DNA from: Thioalkalivibrio sp. ALE31
GTDB lineage: Bacteria; Pseudomonadota; Gammaproteobacteria; Ectothiorhodospirales; Ectothiorhodospiraceae
DNA: 64,000 bases
Assembly (NCBI RefSeq): GCF_000377405.1
Contig: NZ_KB905020.1
Span: 434,001 to 498,000 of the forward strand
Reading direction: 5' to 3'
Both the position numbers and the translations under genes were made by a program. Below are positions 47,825 to 56,970 of this stretch, piece by piece; positions within the stretch are counted from its first letter, which is position 1; each line of letters begins with the position of its first letter. The notes beneath the pieces were generated by a model, which saw only the letters and a list, made by a program, of their open reading frames with translations, was not told the origin of the DNA and searched no databases.

Positions 47825-49378
47825 ATGCGCCACCGCTTTCCCATTATCGGCAGCTTTTCGCCCCTCCGCCGACGCGCGGGATCGGTGGGCGCCGTACTCG
47901 CCGGCCTGGCTCTGCTGGCACTGGCCCTGCCCGCGGCCGCGGAGGACTATCCGGCCGACTCCAGCATCGACTGGCAAAGCTGGGACAGCGGGCTGTTCGC
48001 CGAGTCCGAGGCGCGCGAACGCCCGATCTTCTTCTATTTCCACGGCCAGTGGTGCACCTGGTGCCGCGACTTCCAGGACGAATCCCTGGAGAACCCGTCG
48101 GTGGTGGATGTCATCGACGAGCACTACATCCCCGTCCTCGTCGACCTGGACGAACGCGCCGACCTGTTCCGCCGTTATGGCGGGCGCGGCCTGCCCTTCG
48201 TGGTCATCGTGAATCACGAAGACGAGATGCTGACCCGCTTCACCGGCCACGTGAATGCCCGTGACCTCGAGAGCATCCTCCAGGCGCAGCGCGACATGTT
48301 CTCGGTCACCGGCCGCGAGATCACACCGGACGACGCGGCGATCGACGGCCTCGAGGCCTTCATGGAGATGCTCGACGAGGTCTATGACGAGCGCGCCGAC
48401 CGCCTGAGCGGCAGCGCCACATTCGGCACGCTCAGCAAGCGCCCGCAACCCTGGACCTACCGCTACCTGCTGGCCAGTGACGACTGGGAGGAACGCATGC
48501 CCGGCCTGCTGGACCAGATCGCGGAGGATCTCTACGACGAGGTCGAGGGCGGCTTCTTCTTCTTCCACGATCCCGACCAGCGCGACCCGGTCCTGGCCCT
48601 GGAGACCTCCAAGCGCCTGGATCAGAACGCCGCGTTCCTGTGGCTGTTCTCCGAGGCCTACGAGCACATCGGCGACGAACACTACGCGGAGATCGCGCGC
48701 GGCATTCGCGACTATCTGCGCGACCACCTGTGGGACGCCCGTCAGATGCGCTTCGGCAACAGCCAGTACGCCGACCGCGACTACTATCAGCTGGACCCGG
48801 AGACCCGCACGCAGGCCGATCCACCCCGGGTCGACCGCAACACCTATGCCGACACCTCGGGCCAGGCCATCGCCGCGCTCGCCAACCTGGCGCGGGTACT
48901 GGAAGACCGCGACACCCTTGAGTGGGCCCGCGAGGCGCTGGAGGCGCTCGACCGCTATCTGCTCACCCGCAGCGGCTACCTGCACGGCATCACCGCCGGC
49001 GGACGGCCGGCGATGGAGGGCTACCTGCCCTCACAGATCTGGCCAGAGATCGCCCGCCAGGAACTGGCGCGCGCCGTGGAGGCACTGGATGGCGAACGTC
49101 CGGACCTGCCCGACCCGGTCGCCGCGCTGGATCGACTGGAGCCCTTCTTCGACGCGGAGCTGGGCACGCATGCCGAGCGGATCGGGACGGACCTGGAGCC
49201 CTGGTCGGAGACCCGCACCCAGGCCGCGCTCGCCTGGTGGCTGTATCGCCTGCCCGACGACGCGATCGAGGCGTCCCATATTGACCGCGACACCGTGCGT
49301 GACCGCCTGCGCATCGAGCCCGGCGCGGATCCCGACGACGTCGCCCTGGGCTTCGACGCCCTGCGCCGGGGCTTCTGA
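47825..49378 (+). CDS. Exported thioredoxin-fold protein (DUF255/YyaL-like)
   Basis: From ATG 47825 the product has 517 residues with a signal peptide ending near AALPAAAEDY. An N-terminal thioredoxin-like domain contains IFFYFHGQWCTWCRDF, with a CxxC pair, and a cis-Pro region GGRGLPFVVIV. The C-terminal part resembles an all-helical six-hairpin glycosidase-like fold (DEVEGGFFFFHDPDQRDP, YADTSGQAIAALANLARV). This architecture recalls DUF255/spermatogenesis-associated YyaL proteins, but cytosolic family members are more common. Function is unknown. Confidence 0.82.
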   Translation: MRHRFPIIGSFSPLRRRAGSVGAVLAGLALLALALPAAAEDYPADSSIDWQSWDSGLFAESEARERPIFFYFHGQWCTWCRDFQDESLENPSVVDVIDEHYIPVLVDLDERADLFRRYGGRGLPFVVIVNHEDEMLTRFTGHVNARDLESILQAQRDMFSVTGREITPDDAAIDGLEAFMEMLDEVYDERADRLSGSATFGTLSKRPQPWTYRYLLASDDWEERMPGLLDQIAEDLYDEVEGGFFFFHDPDQRDPVLALETSKRLDQNAAFLWLFSEAYEHIGDEHYAEIARGIRDYLRDHLWDARQMRFGNSQYADRDYYQLDPETRTQADPPRVDRNTYADTSGQAIAALANLARVLEDRDTLEWAREALEALDRYLLTRSGYLHGITAGGRPAMEGYLPSQIWPEIARQELARAVEALDGERPDLPDPVAALDRLEPFFDAELGTHAERIGTDLEPWSETRTQAALAWWLYRLPDDAIEASHIDRDTVRDRLRIEPGADPDDVALGFDALRRGF

Positions 49379-49390
49379 CGCCAGGCCGGA

Positions 49391-50620
49391 TCAGCCCTGC
49401 TGACGAAAACCCGCAACCTCGTTCTGTAGCTGCTGCGCCAGCCCTTCGAGGGCCTCTACCGCCTGCTGCATCTCGTTGGCCCCGTCGGCGTTGCGCACCG
49501 CGATGTCATTGATGTGGTGGATGTTGCGGTTGATTTCCTCCGCCACCTGGCTTTGCTCCTCGGTCGCGCTGGCCACCTGGCGGGTCATGTCGTCGATGGT
49601 GGTCACCGAGTCGTGGATGTACTCCAGGGTCTCGCCCGCCTCGCCGGCCTTCTCCACCGAGGTCTCGGCGTGCTGCTGGCTCACCTCCATCGCCTGTACC
49701 GCGCGGGTCGCCCCACCCTGCAGACGCTGGATGATCTCGCGGATCTCGCCGGTCGAGTCGTTCGTGCGTTGTGCCAGATGACGCACCTCGTCGGCCACCA
49801 CTGCGAATCCCCGCCCGGCCTCGCCGGCCCGCGCCGCCTCGATCGCGGCGTTCAGGGCCAGCAGGTTGGTCTTCTCGGCGATCTCCTCGATCACCTGCAG
49901 GATGGTGCCGATGTTGTCGCTGTCGCCCTTCAGCTCACTGATCACGTGGCTCGCCTGGCGGATCTCGCCGGCCAGGGTGTTGATCGCGCCCTGCGTGGCC
50001 TGCACCACGGTGCGTCCGCCTTCCGCCGCCCGGGTCGCCTGACCGGCACTCTCGGCCGTGCTCTGGGTGTTGTTGGCCACCTCCTGCACAGTGGCGGACA
50101 TCTGATTCATCGCGGTGACCACCTGCTCCACGTCGCCGCGCTGCTCGTGGGTCGCCCGGGTCAGTTCGTTGCTGCGACCCTCCAGTTGCCGCGCGGAGGC
50201 GGCGATGCCGTCGGCCGCATCCGCGACCTGCCGGATCAGCCCGGAGAGCCGGCCCATCACCGTGTTGAAGGCTGCACCGGTGCGGCCGATTTCGTCGTCC
50301 GTAGTCACCTCCACGCGGTGCCCGAGATCCGCGCGCCCCTCGCCGATCGCCTCCAGCCCCTCGGCCAGGCGCTCCAGGGGCCGCGTCAGCACATTGGCAT
50401 AGAACCACCCAATCCCCAGCGCCACCACGAACGCGACCACCCACAGCGCCCACAGCAACCACCACAGCTGGGTCACCAGGGCATCGTCGACCCCGGTGGC
50501 AAGATCGCCCTTCATGGTGTGGAAGGTCACCCCGCCCATGATCGACAGCGGCACCGTACTCACCACGATCACCAGAATAATCAGCTTCAGCCGCAGCCCA
50601 CCCAGATTCCCAATCTTCAT
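49391..50620 (-). CDS. Methyl-accepting chemotaxis protein with minimal periplasmic part
   Basis: The 409-residue receptor has two transmembrane helices (about 10-32 and 54-76) separated by only about 20 residues, so it lacks a normal ligand-binding domain. A HAMP domain follows (about 77-130), then a long coiled coil. The signalling tip has [40 protein letters not shown] 50620 has AAGGAGG upstream; a GTG two codons earlier overlaps that site and was rejected. It probably senses membrane or cytoplasmic state. Confidence 0.9.
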   Translation of the reverse strand: MKIGNLGGLRLKLIILVIVVSTVPLSIMGGVTFHTMKGDLATGVDDALVTQLWWLLWALWVVAFVVALGIGWFYANVLTRPLERLAEGLEAIGEGRADLGHRVEVTTDDEIGRTGAAFNTVMGRLSGLIRQVADAADGIAASARQLEGRSNELTRATHEQRGDVEQVVTAMNQMSATVQEVANNTQSTAESAGQATRAAEGGRTVVQATQGAINTLAGEIRQASHVISELKGDSDNIGTILQVIEEIAEKTNLLALNAAIEAARAGEAGRGFAVVADEVRHLAQRTNDSTGEIREIIQRLQGGATRAVQAMEVSQQHAETSVEKAGEAGETLEYIHDSVTTIDDMTRQVASATEEQSQVAEEINRNIHHINDIAVRNADGANEMQQAVEALEGLAQQLQNEVAGFRQQG

Positions 50621-50750
50621 CGACACCCTCCTTTGGCTTCGTTAACGACCACCCGCGCCCGGCCTTGAGCCCGCCAGAGTATCGCCCGGCCCATCCCCCG
50701 CCGCCCTGATCCAGCTCAACTCCAACGCCTCGCCGCAACGCGAAAACCGT

Positions 50751-50991
50751 ATTCACCACGAAGCACACGAAGGCACGAAGAAGGGCAAGGGCAAAAGCAT
50801 TTCACAGGACGACGCGAAATTTGGAAGTGTTTACGGGCCCTCGGCAATCACAACACGCTGTGATTAGCCTTGTACTGGGGCCAATCACCTGGCGCACAAC
50901 ACCAGCCCCTTCCTGTCTTCCAGCCTTCCTGTTATCGCTTTTCGCCCTTGACCTGGCCCTTCTTCGTGCCTTCGTGTGCTTCGTGGTGAAT
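50751..50991. repeat. CACGAAG-type inverted repeat (copy 2)
   Basis: Perfect 36-bp arms lie at 50751-50786 and 50956-50991, beginning ATTCACCACGAAGCACACGA. This is the same family as the element at 21060-21312. The 170-base loop holds no gene and, with the flanks, fills most of the gap 50621-51080 between the chemoreceptor and rhlE. Confidence 0.9.
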
Positions 50992-51018
50992 AAAGCCCTC
51001 CCCGCCAGGCCCGGAACG

Positions 51019-51055
51019 AAAAAACCCGCGGGCCCGGAGTTCGGGGCCGCGGGTT
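51019..51055 (-). terminator. rhlE: Rho-independent terminator after rhlE
   Basis: Minus strand: AACCCGCGGCCCC pairs with GGGCCCGCGGGTT, followed by six T residues. It begins about 26 bases after the rhlE stop. Confidence 0.9.
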
Positions 51056-51080
51056 CGCGGTATGGCGCTGGCGCGTCGGA

Positions 51081-52403
51081 CTAGCGGCTGCGCGCCGCCC
51101 GGTTGCCGTTGGAGGACGGGCGGCCGTTGCCGCCGCGACCGCCGCCGGGCTTGCCACCGCGGGCGTTGCGCGGGGCGCCATTGCGTGCCCCGCCGCCCGG
51201 CTTGCCGCCACGACCGCCGCGGCGGTTATTGCCATTGCCGTCATTGGCAGCCGGCTTCGGCGCGGCAAAGCCTTCGGTCTCGATGCGGTCGATCGGGCGC
51301 TGGATCAGGCGCTCGATGCCCTTCAGCAGCTTGATCTCCTCGCCGTCCACCAGCGACAGCGCGGCACCGGCGGAACCGGCACGCCCGGTGCGGCCGATGC
51401 GGTGCACGTAGTCCTCCGGCACGTTCGGCAGCTCGAAGTTGACCACCTGCGGCAGCTGATCGATATCCAGTCCGCGCGCGGCGATATCGGTGGCCACCAG
51501 CACCGGCACCTGGCCGGACTTGAACTGCTTCAGCGCCTTGGTGCGCGCCGCCTGGCTCTTGTTGCCGTGGATCGCCTCCGAGCGCACGCCGTCTTTCGAC
51601 AGCTTCTCGGCCAGGCGGTTGGCGCCATGCTTGGTGCGGGTGAACACCAGCACCTGTTCCCAGTTGTTGGTACGGATCAGGTGACTCAGCAGCTCGCGCT
51701 TCTGGCTCGTCTCGACCAGATGCACGCTCTGCTGCACACTCTCGGCGGCCGTGTTGCGCGGGGCGATGTCGATCTCCGCCGGGCGGGTCAGCAGGCCGTT
51801 GGCCAGCTTGCGGATCTCGTCGGAGAAGGTCGCCGAGAACATCAGGTTCTGACGGTTTTTCGGCATCATCGCGATCAGCTTCTTGATGTCGCGGATGAAC
51901 CCCATGTCCAGCATGCGATCGGCCTCGTCGAGGACCAGGATCTCCACGCCGGACAGGTCGATGGTCTTCTGGTTGGCGTGATCCAGCAGACGCCCCGGGG
52001 TCGCCACCACGATGTCCATGCGGTCGCGCAGGGCCTTGATCTGCGGGTTCATGTTCACGCCGCCAAAGATCGTCATCGAGCGCATCTTGAGGTTGCGCCC
52101 GTAGGTCTTCACGGAGTCGTGCACCTGGGCGGCCAGTTCCCGAGTCGGGGTCAGCACCAGGCAGCGCGGGCGGCCCGCACCGGGCTTGGGCGCATCGCTG
52201 GTGGACAGGCGCTGCAGGATCGGCAGGGTAAAGCCGGCGGTCTTGCCGGTGCCGGTCTGGGCGGCGGCCAGCAGGTCGCCCCCCTTCAGGACTTCCGGGA
52301 TCGCCCGGGCCTGGATCGGGGTCGGGTGCTGGTACCCGGAGGTTTCCAGCGCGCGCAAAAGGGTATCGGCCAACCCGAGGTCGGCAAAGGTCGTATCAGT
52401 CAT
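51081..52403 (-). CDS. rhlE: DEAD-box RNA helicase RhlE-like
   Basis: From ATG 52403 the product has 440 residues, after TTGGAGC. Helicase motifs: Q-motif GYQHPTPIQ, motif [10 protein letters not shown], motif [11 protein letters not shown], motif III FSATF, and [12 protein letters not shown]. The C-terminal tail (about 385-440) is Gly/Arg/Asn-rich, typical of RhlE proteins and a likely RNA-binding region. It would remodel RNA in ribosome assembly or decay. A single gene with its own terminator. Confidence 0.95.
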   Translation of the reverse strand: MTDTTFADLGLADTLLRALETSGYQHPTPIQARAIPEVLKGGDLLAAAQTGTGKTAGFTLPILQRLSTSDAPKPGAGRPRCLVLTPTRELAAQVHDSVKTYGRNLKMRSMTIFGGVNMNPQIKALRDRMDIVVATPGRLLDHANQKTIDLSGVEILVLDEADRMLDMGFIRDIKKLIAMMPKNRQNLMFSATFSDEIRKLANGLLTRPAEIDIAPRNTAAESVQQSVHLVETSQKRELLSHLIRTNNWEQVLVFTRTKHGANRLAEKLSKDGVRSEAIHGNKSQAARTKALKQFKSGQVPVLVATDIAARGLDIDQLPQVVNFELPNVPEDYVHRIGRTGRAGSAGAALSLVDGEEIKLLKGIERLIQRPIDRIETEGFAAPKPAANDGNGNNRRGGRGGKPGGGARNGAPRNARGGKPGGGRGGNGRPSSNGNRAARSR

Positions 52404-52715
52404 GGAATGCTCCAACGCTACCCGCCACTCGTTCAACAAGAGCACCCATCGGGGGAAACGAAATCAGGGGGATCACTGTGAACCGGAATGGCTCTGGATC
52501 AGATGAACGGACGCTGACGGGCGGGGCGTTCGATGGACGCACTATACGCCTTTCGTCAATGAAAAGACACTCCACCCATTACCGCCTGGATATATATTTG
52601 TTTTGTGAGGGAATATGGACTAGCTTCCATTCAACAAGAATAACCCGGCGCCCAGGCAGCACCGGTCCGGCCGACGCGACACCAATAACAACGATTCGGC
52701 CATCAGGGGAACAAC
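52404..52715. other. AT-richer intergenic region between rhlE and aer-like gene
   Basis: These 312 bases lie between divergent genes. A stretch near 52545-52650 is noticeably AT-rich (GGATATATATTTGTTTTGTG), consistent with promoters. I see no reading frame of interest, no terminator and no strong sigma-28 consensus. The ribosome site of the aer-like gene is GGGGAAC near 52706. Confidence 0.5.
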
Positions 52716-54299
52716 ATGAAACGCAACCTGCCCGTGACCGGGAACGAGGTGGATTACCCGGAGAGTGCCAACATCCTTTCCACCACCAACCTCAAGGGGG
52801 CCATCACCTACGTCAACCCGGATTTCATCGACATCAGCGGGTTCGAACCGGACGAATTGCTCGGCAAGAACCACAACGTGGTCCGCCATCCCGATATGCC
52901 GCCGGCGGCGTTCGAGGACCTGTGGAACACCATCCAGGGCGGCCGCTCCTGGATGGGCCTGGTCAAGAACCGCTGCAAGAATGGCGATCACTACTGGGTC
53001 AACGCCTATGTGACGCCCGTAACGGAAGACGGGCAAACCGTCGAGTATCAGTCCGTTCGCACCAAGCCGCGGCGCGAACAGGTAGCCAAGGCTGAATCCG
53101 TCTACGCGGAACTCCTCCAGGGTCGCAGGCCCCTGGCCCTGCGCCTGCCCCCCATCGGCATCAAGGTCAGGACCGTAGCGGCCCTCGCCGGCGGCGTCCT
53201 GGCGGGGCTGATCGCCAGCAGCGTATTGACCGGCCTGTCCTGGTCGAGCGCCCTGATCTTCGCGCTGACCGCGCTAGTGGTGGGCGGCGCCCTGGTATGG
53301 ATCAGCCTGTCGCCCCTATGCCGCGCGGTGGCCCACGCCCGCCGCATCGCCAACAACCCGGTCAGCCAGTACATCTACTCCGGTCGTACCGACGAGGCCG
53401 GCGAGCTCCTGTTCGCCCTGGAGATGCTGGAGGCGGAGGGCGGCGCGGTCGTCGGGCGCATGGGGAATGCGGCCGAACGCCTTACCCGGACAGCCGACGC
53501 CCTGGTGACCGCGGTCGGTGACAGCCGGCAAGCCTGCAACCATCAACAAACCGAGACCGAACAGGTGGCGAGTGCCACCCAGCAGATGGTGAACAGCGTG
53601 CAGGAAGTCGCGCGCAGCGCCCAGGGTGCCGCCGATGCAGCGGATCGGACCGACCGCGAAGCCGGTGCCGGAAGTGCCGTGGTGGGCGAGAGCACTCAGG
53701 CGATCGAGAACTTGGGCAAGCGGATCCGCGATGGCTCCGGTGTAATGGCCGAACTGGACCAGCACAGCCAGGACATCACCAGCGTACTCGACGTCATCCG
53801 CGGCATCGCCGAGCAGACCAACCTGCTCGCCCTCAACGCGGCGATCGAGGCCGCGCGCGCCGGCGAACAGGGCCGTGGCTTCGCCGTAGTGGCGGACGAG
53901 GTGCGCACACTGGCCAGCCGAACGCAGGACTCCACCGCCGAAATCCAGCAGATGATCGAGCGTCTTCAGGATCGCGCACGGGCGGCAGTATCCACCATGG
54001 AGCGAAGCCGGGCTCAGGCCGAAACCAGCGTCGAACAGGCCCAACAGGCCGCGGCGGCACTGGACAATATCACCACGGGCGTCGGACAGATCCGCGACAT
54101 GAGCACCCGGATCGCGGCCGCCGTGGAACAACAGGGGACCGCCGGCGAAGAGATCCGCCGCGGGGTCGACTCCATCCGCAACGCAGCCGACACCACAGCG
54201 AACCGCGCCGACCAAAGCGAGGCCGCTGCCCGTGAGGTCGCACAGCTCGCCACAGGATTGCAGGGCCTTGCCCGGCAATTCTGGGCAAGACATCGCTGA
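52716..54299 (+). CDS. Aer-like PAS-domain chemoreceptor (energy taxis)
   Basis: The 527-residue protein begins with a PAS domain (about 15-120) resembling E. coli Aer: [40 protein letters not shown] and [15 protein letters not shown]. In Aer the conserved His/Asp/Trp set binds FAD and reports redox state. A hydrophobic segment (about 150-200) and a methyl-accepting domain with [31 protein letters not shown] follow. It is followed after 16 bases by a GGDEF/EAL gene, probably in one transcript. Energy taxis is inferred from the family. Confidence 0.92.
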   Translation: MKRNLPVTGNEVDYPESANILSTTNLKGAITYVNPDFIDISGFEPDELLGKNHNVVRHPDMPPAAFEDLWNTIQGGRSWMGLVKNRCKNGDHYWVNAYVTPVTEDGQTVEYQSVRTKPRREQVAKAESVYAELLQGRRPLALRLPPIGIKVRTVAALAGGVLAGLIASSVLTGLSWSSALIFALTALVVGGALVWISLSPLCRAVAHARRIANNPVSQYIYSGRTDEAGELLFALEMLEAEGGAVVGRMGNAAERLTRTADALVTAVGDSRQACNHQQTETEQVASATQQMVNSVQEVARSAQGAADAADRTDREAGAGSAVVGESTQAIENLGKRIRDGSGVMAELDQHSQDITSVLDVIRGIAEQTNLLALNAAIEAARAGEQGRGFAVVADEVRTLASRTQDSTAEIQQMIERLQDRARAAVSTMERSRAQAETSVEQAQQAAAALDNITTGVGQIRDMSTRIAAAVEQQGTAGEEIRRGVDSIRNAADTTANRADQSEAAAREVAQLATGLQGLARQFWARHR

Positions 54300-54315
54300 A
54301 AGGAAAAGCATCCGG

Positions 54316-56841
54316 ATGACTTCCCGATCCGATCGGTACCTGCGCCAGCATATGGGCCTCGCCTCCGGCGTACTGCTGGCCCTGTTGCTGTTCCCACTGG
54401 TGATCTGGTTACTCGGCCTGGACCTGCCCCGGATCCTGCCCCGCGAGCACCTGACGGCGTTCCATACGGCGGCGGAGCTGTTCGCGGTGGTCGTCGCGGT
54501 ACTGGTGTTCGCGGTCGGCTACCACGTCATCGACCGGCGTCGGGTCGCCGCTTCGGTCCTGCTCGCCTGCGCCTTCCTGGCGGTCGCGCTGCTCGATTTC
54601 CTGCACCTGATGACCTATCCGGCGATGCCGGACTTCATCACCCCCAACTCGACGCAACAGACCCTGTTCTTCTGGCTGGCCGCGCGCCTCGTCGGTGCGG
54701 CCGCGTTGCTGGCCTACGTGGCCCTGCCGATGGTCGCCCACAGCGACGGGCCGCCTCGCCATATCTACCTGATCGGGAGCCTGTTGCTGGTCGCCCTGCT
54801 CGCATGGATCGGTCTGTGGCATGCCGGGATCATCCCGCCCCTGTTCGACCCGATCAGCGGCCTCACACCCTTCAAGATGGGGCTCGAGGCCCTGGTGATC
54901 GCCCTGCATCTGGTCACGCTGGCCCTGCTGATCCTGCGCCGCGAACTCCTGCAACGTCCCGGCATGCCACTAGTGGCCGCGGCGCTGGTCATCAGCATGG
55001 GTAGCGGGATGTTCTTCATGTTCTACGAAGACCTGACCGACACCCCCTTCGTACTGGGCCACCTGTACAAGCTAGCGGCCTACCTGCTGATCTACCAGGG
55101 TCTGTTTCTGGAAAGCGTGCGCTCGCCCCTGGAGCGTCTGCACCAGGCCCACCGCGACATCGAGATGCGCGAGCGGCGCTACCAGCAACTGGTGGAGACG
55201 GCCCCCGACGGCGTCCTGGTCACCGATACGGAGGGCCGCATCGTGATGGCCAACCGAAATATCGAACGCCTGTTCGGCTACCCCCGCCAGCAACTGATCG
55301 GCCAGCCGGTGGAGTGTCTGGTCCCGGACCGCCTGCGCGAGCGCCACCGAACCCATCGCGAGACCCAAGGCCGGAGCATCAACCGCCGCACCATGGGGCA
55401 GGTACCCCATCTGCGCGGCCAACGTATCGACGGCACCGAGTTCCCGGTGGACATCAGCCTCAACGCCTTCGAAGACACCGAAGGCCGCCGCATTACCGCC
55501 TTCATCCGCGACATCACCGACCGCCAGCGCCGCGAGGCGCGCATCCAGCATCAGGCCACCCATGACAGTCTGACCGAACTCCCCAACCGCTGGCTACTGC
55601 ACGACCGCCTGACGCAGGGCATCGCCCAGGCCGAGCACAACGACCACCCGATCGCGGTAATGCTGCTGGATCTCGACAACTTCAAGATGGTCAACGACAC
55701 CTTTGGCCATGACGAGGGCGACCAGCTGCTGAAGGCCGTGGCCGCCCGACTCCAGGGCGCCCTGGACCAGGAAGCCACCATCGGCCGCTTCGGTGGCGAC
55801 GAGTTCATGATCCTCCTGACCCACGTGGCGGACGAACAGGCGATCGCCCGGGTCGCCCAGCGCATCCTGGGTATCTTCGACACACCCTTCCAGACCGAAC
55901 ACGCGCGCAACCTCGTCTCCAGCGGCAGCCTCGGGATCGCCATGTTCCCGCGCGACGCCCAGGACGATCGCAGCCTGGTGCGCTATGCCGACATGGCCAT
56001 GTACGAGGCCAAGCACTCCGGCCGCAACACCTGGGCCTTCTTTTCGCAGCACCTGGATGCCCAGGTGCACGAGGAACAGCGCCTGCAACAGCGCCTGCAA
56101 CAGGCGCTGGAGAATGCCGACCTCGAGCTGCACTACCAGCCACTGCTGGAGGTCGCGTCGAACCGCGTGATCGGCGTCGAGGCCCTGGCTCGCTGGACCG
56201 ATGCCGAGCTCGGGCCGGTGGCACCGGCCCGCTTTGTCGCCAGCGCGGAGGCCAACGGCCTGATCCTGCCCCTGGGCGACTGGGTCATCCGCGAGGCCTG
56301 CGAACAGCTCGCCCAATGGTCACGGGCCGGCGTCGGGCTCCGCGTCGCCATCAATATCTCCGCGATGCAGTTCCGCCAGCATGACCTGGTGGAACGCCTG
56401 CGCGCGGCCCTCGAGGCGACCGGCGCCCCGCCCGAGCGACTCGAGATCGAGGTAACCGAGACCGTCGCCATGGCGGATGTGGCCCTGACCCACGATCAGC
56501 TCCGCGGCCTGAAGGCCCTGGGCATCCGGGTGGCCCTGGACGACTTCGGCACCGGCTATTCCTCGCTCGCCTACCTGAAGTCCCTGCCCATCGACAAGCT
56601 CAAGATCGACCGCTCCTTCATCGCCGACATCGGCGAGGACCCGGAATCGGAGATGATCCTGCGCTCCATCGTGCACCTCGGCCACAGCCTCGGCCTGACG
56701 CTCGTCGCCGAAGGCGTGGAAACGGACGCACAACGAACCTTCCTGCGGGAAATCGGCTGTGACCTGTACCAGGGCTGGCTGCATTCGCATGCGATGGCCG
56801 CAGGGGCCCTCAAGGAACGCCTGCAACACGAAACGGTGTGA
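54316..56841 (+). CDS. MASE3-PAS-GGDEF-EAL cyclic-di-GMP protein
   Basis: From ATG 54316 the product has 841 residues. The first 280 residues hold about eight membrane helices of MASE3 type (AFHTAAELFAVVVAVLVFAVGY, LDFLHLMTYPAMPDF). A PAS domain follows (about 290-410, APDGVLVTDTEGRIVMANRN). The GGDEF motif is intact at 493-497 (RFGGDEF) but no RxxD inhibitory site precedes it. The EAL domain has VEALARW at about 621-627, NISAMQF, DDFGTGYSSL, KIDRSFI and EGVET, so it looks catalytically complete. AGGA lies about 12 bases upstream. Cytoplasmic c-di-GMP turnover, possibly both synthesis and breakdown. Confidence 0.94.
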   Translation: MTSRSDRYLRQHMGLASGVLLALLLFPLVIWLLGLDLPRILPREHLTAFHTAAELFAVVVAVLVFAVGYHVIDRRRVAASVLLACAFLAVALLDFLHLMTYPAMPDFITPNSTQQTLFFWLAARLVGAAALLAYVALPMVAHSDGPPRHIYLIGSLLLVALLAWIGLWHAGIIPPLFDPISGLTPFKMGLEALVIALHLVTLALLILRRELLQRPGMPLVAAALVISMGSGMFFMFYEDLTDTPFVLGHLYKLAAYLLIYQGLFLESVRSPLERLHQAHRDIEMRERRYQQLVETAPDGVLVTDTEGRIVMANRNIERLFGYPRQQLIGQPVECLVPDRLRERHRTHRETQGRSINRRTMGQVPHLRGQRIDGTEFPVDISLNAFEDTEGRRITAFIRDITDRQRREARIQHQATHDSLTELPNRWLLHDRLTQGIAQAEHNDHPIAVMLLDLDNFKMVNDTFGHDEGDQLLKAVAARLQGALDQEATIGRFGGDEFMILLTHVADEQAIARVAQRILGIFDTPFQTEHARNLVSSGSLGIAMFPRDAQDDRSLVRYADMAMYEAKHSGRNTWAFFSQHLDAQVHEEQRLQQRLQQALENADLELHYQPLLEVASNRVIGVEALARWTDAELGPVAPARFVASAEANGLILPLGDWVIREACEQLAQWSRAGVGLRVAINISAMQFRQHDLVERLRAALEATGAPPERLEIEVTETVAMADVALTHDQLRGLKALGIRVALDDFGTGYSSLAYLKSLPIDKLKIDRSFIADIGEDPESEMILRSIVHLGHSLGLTLVAEGVETDAQRTFLREIGCDLYQGWLHSHAMAAGALKERLQHETV

Positions 56842-56970
56842 CGCACGCCCCGCCACCACTCCCTGCAATTGGCCAGGGGATTACATTCCATGCGGATTGC
56901 GTCTAGGTTCTGAAGGGATGCGCTCACAGAAGGCGGCACAAGACCGCCCGGGCGAAGGCCAGGGGGCAGG

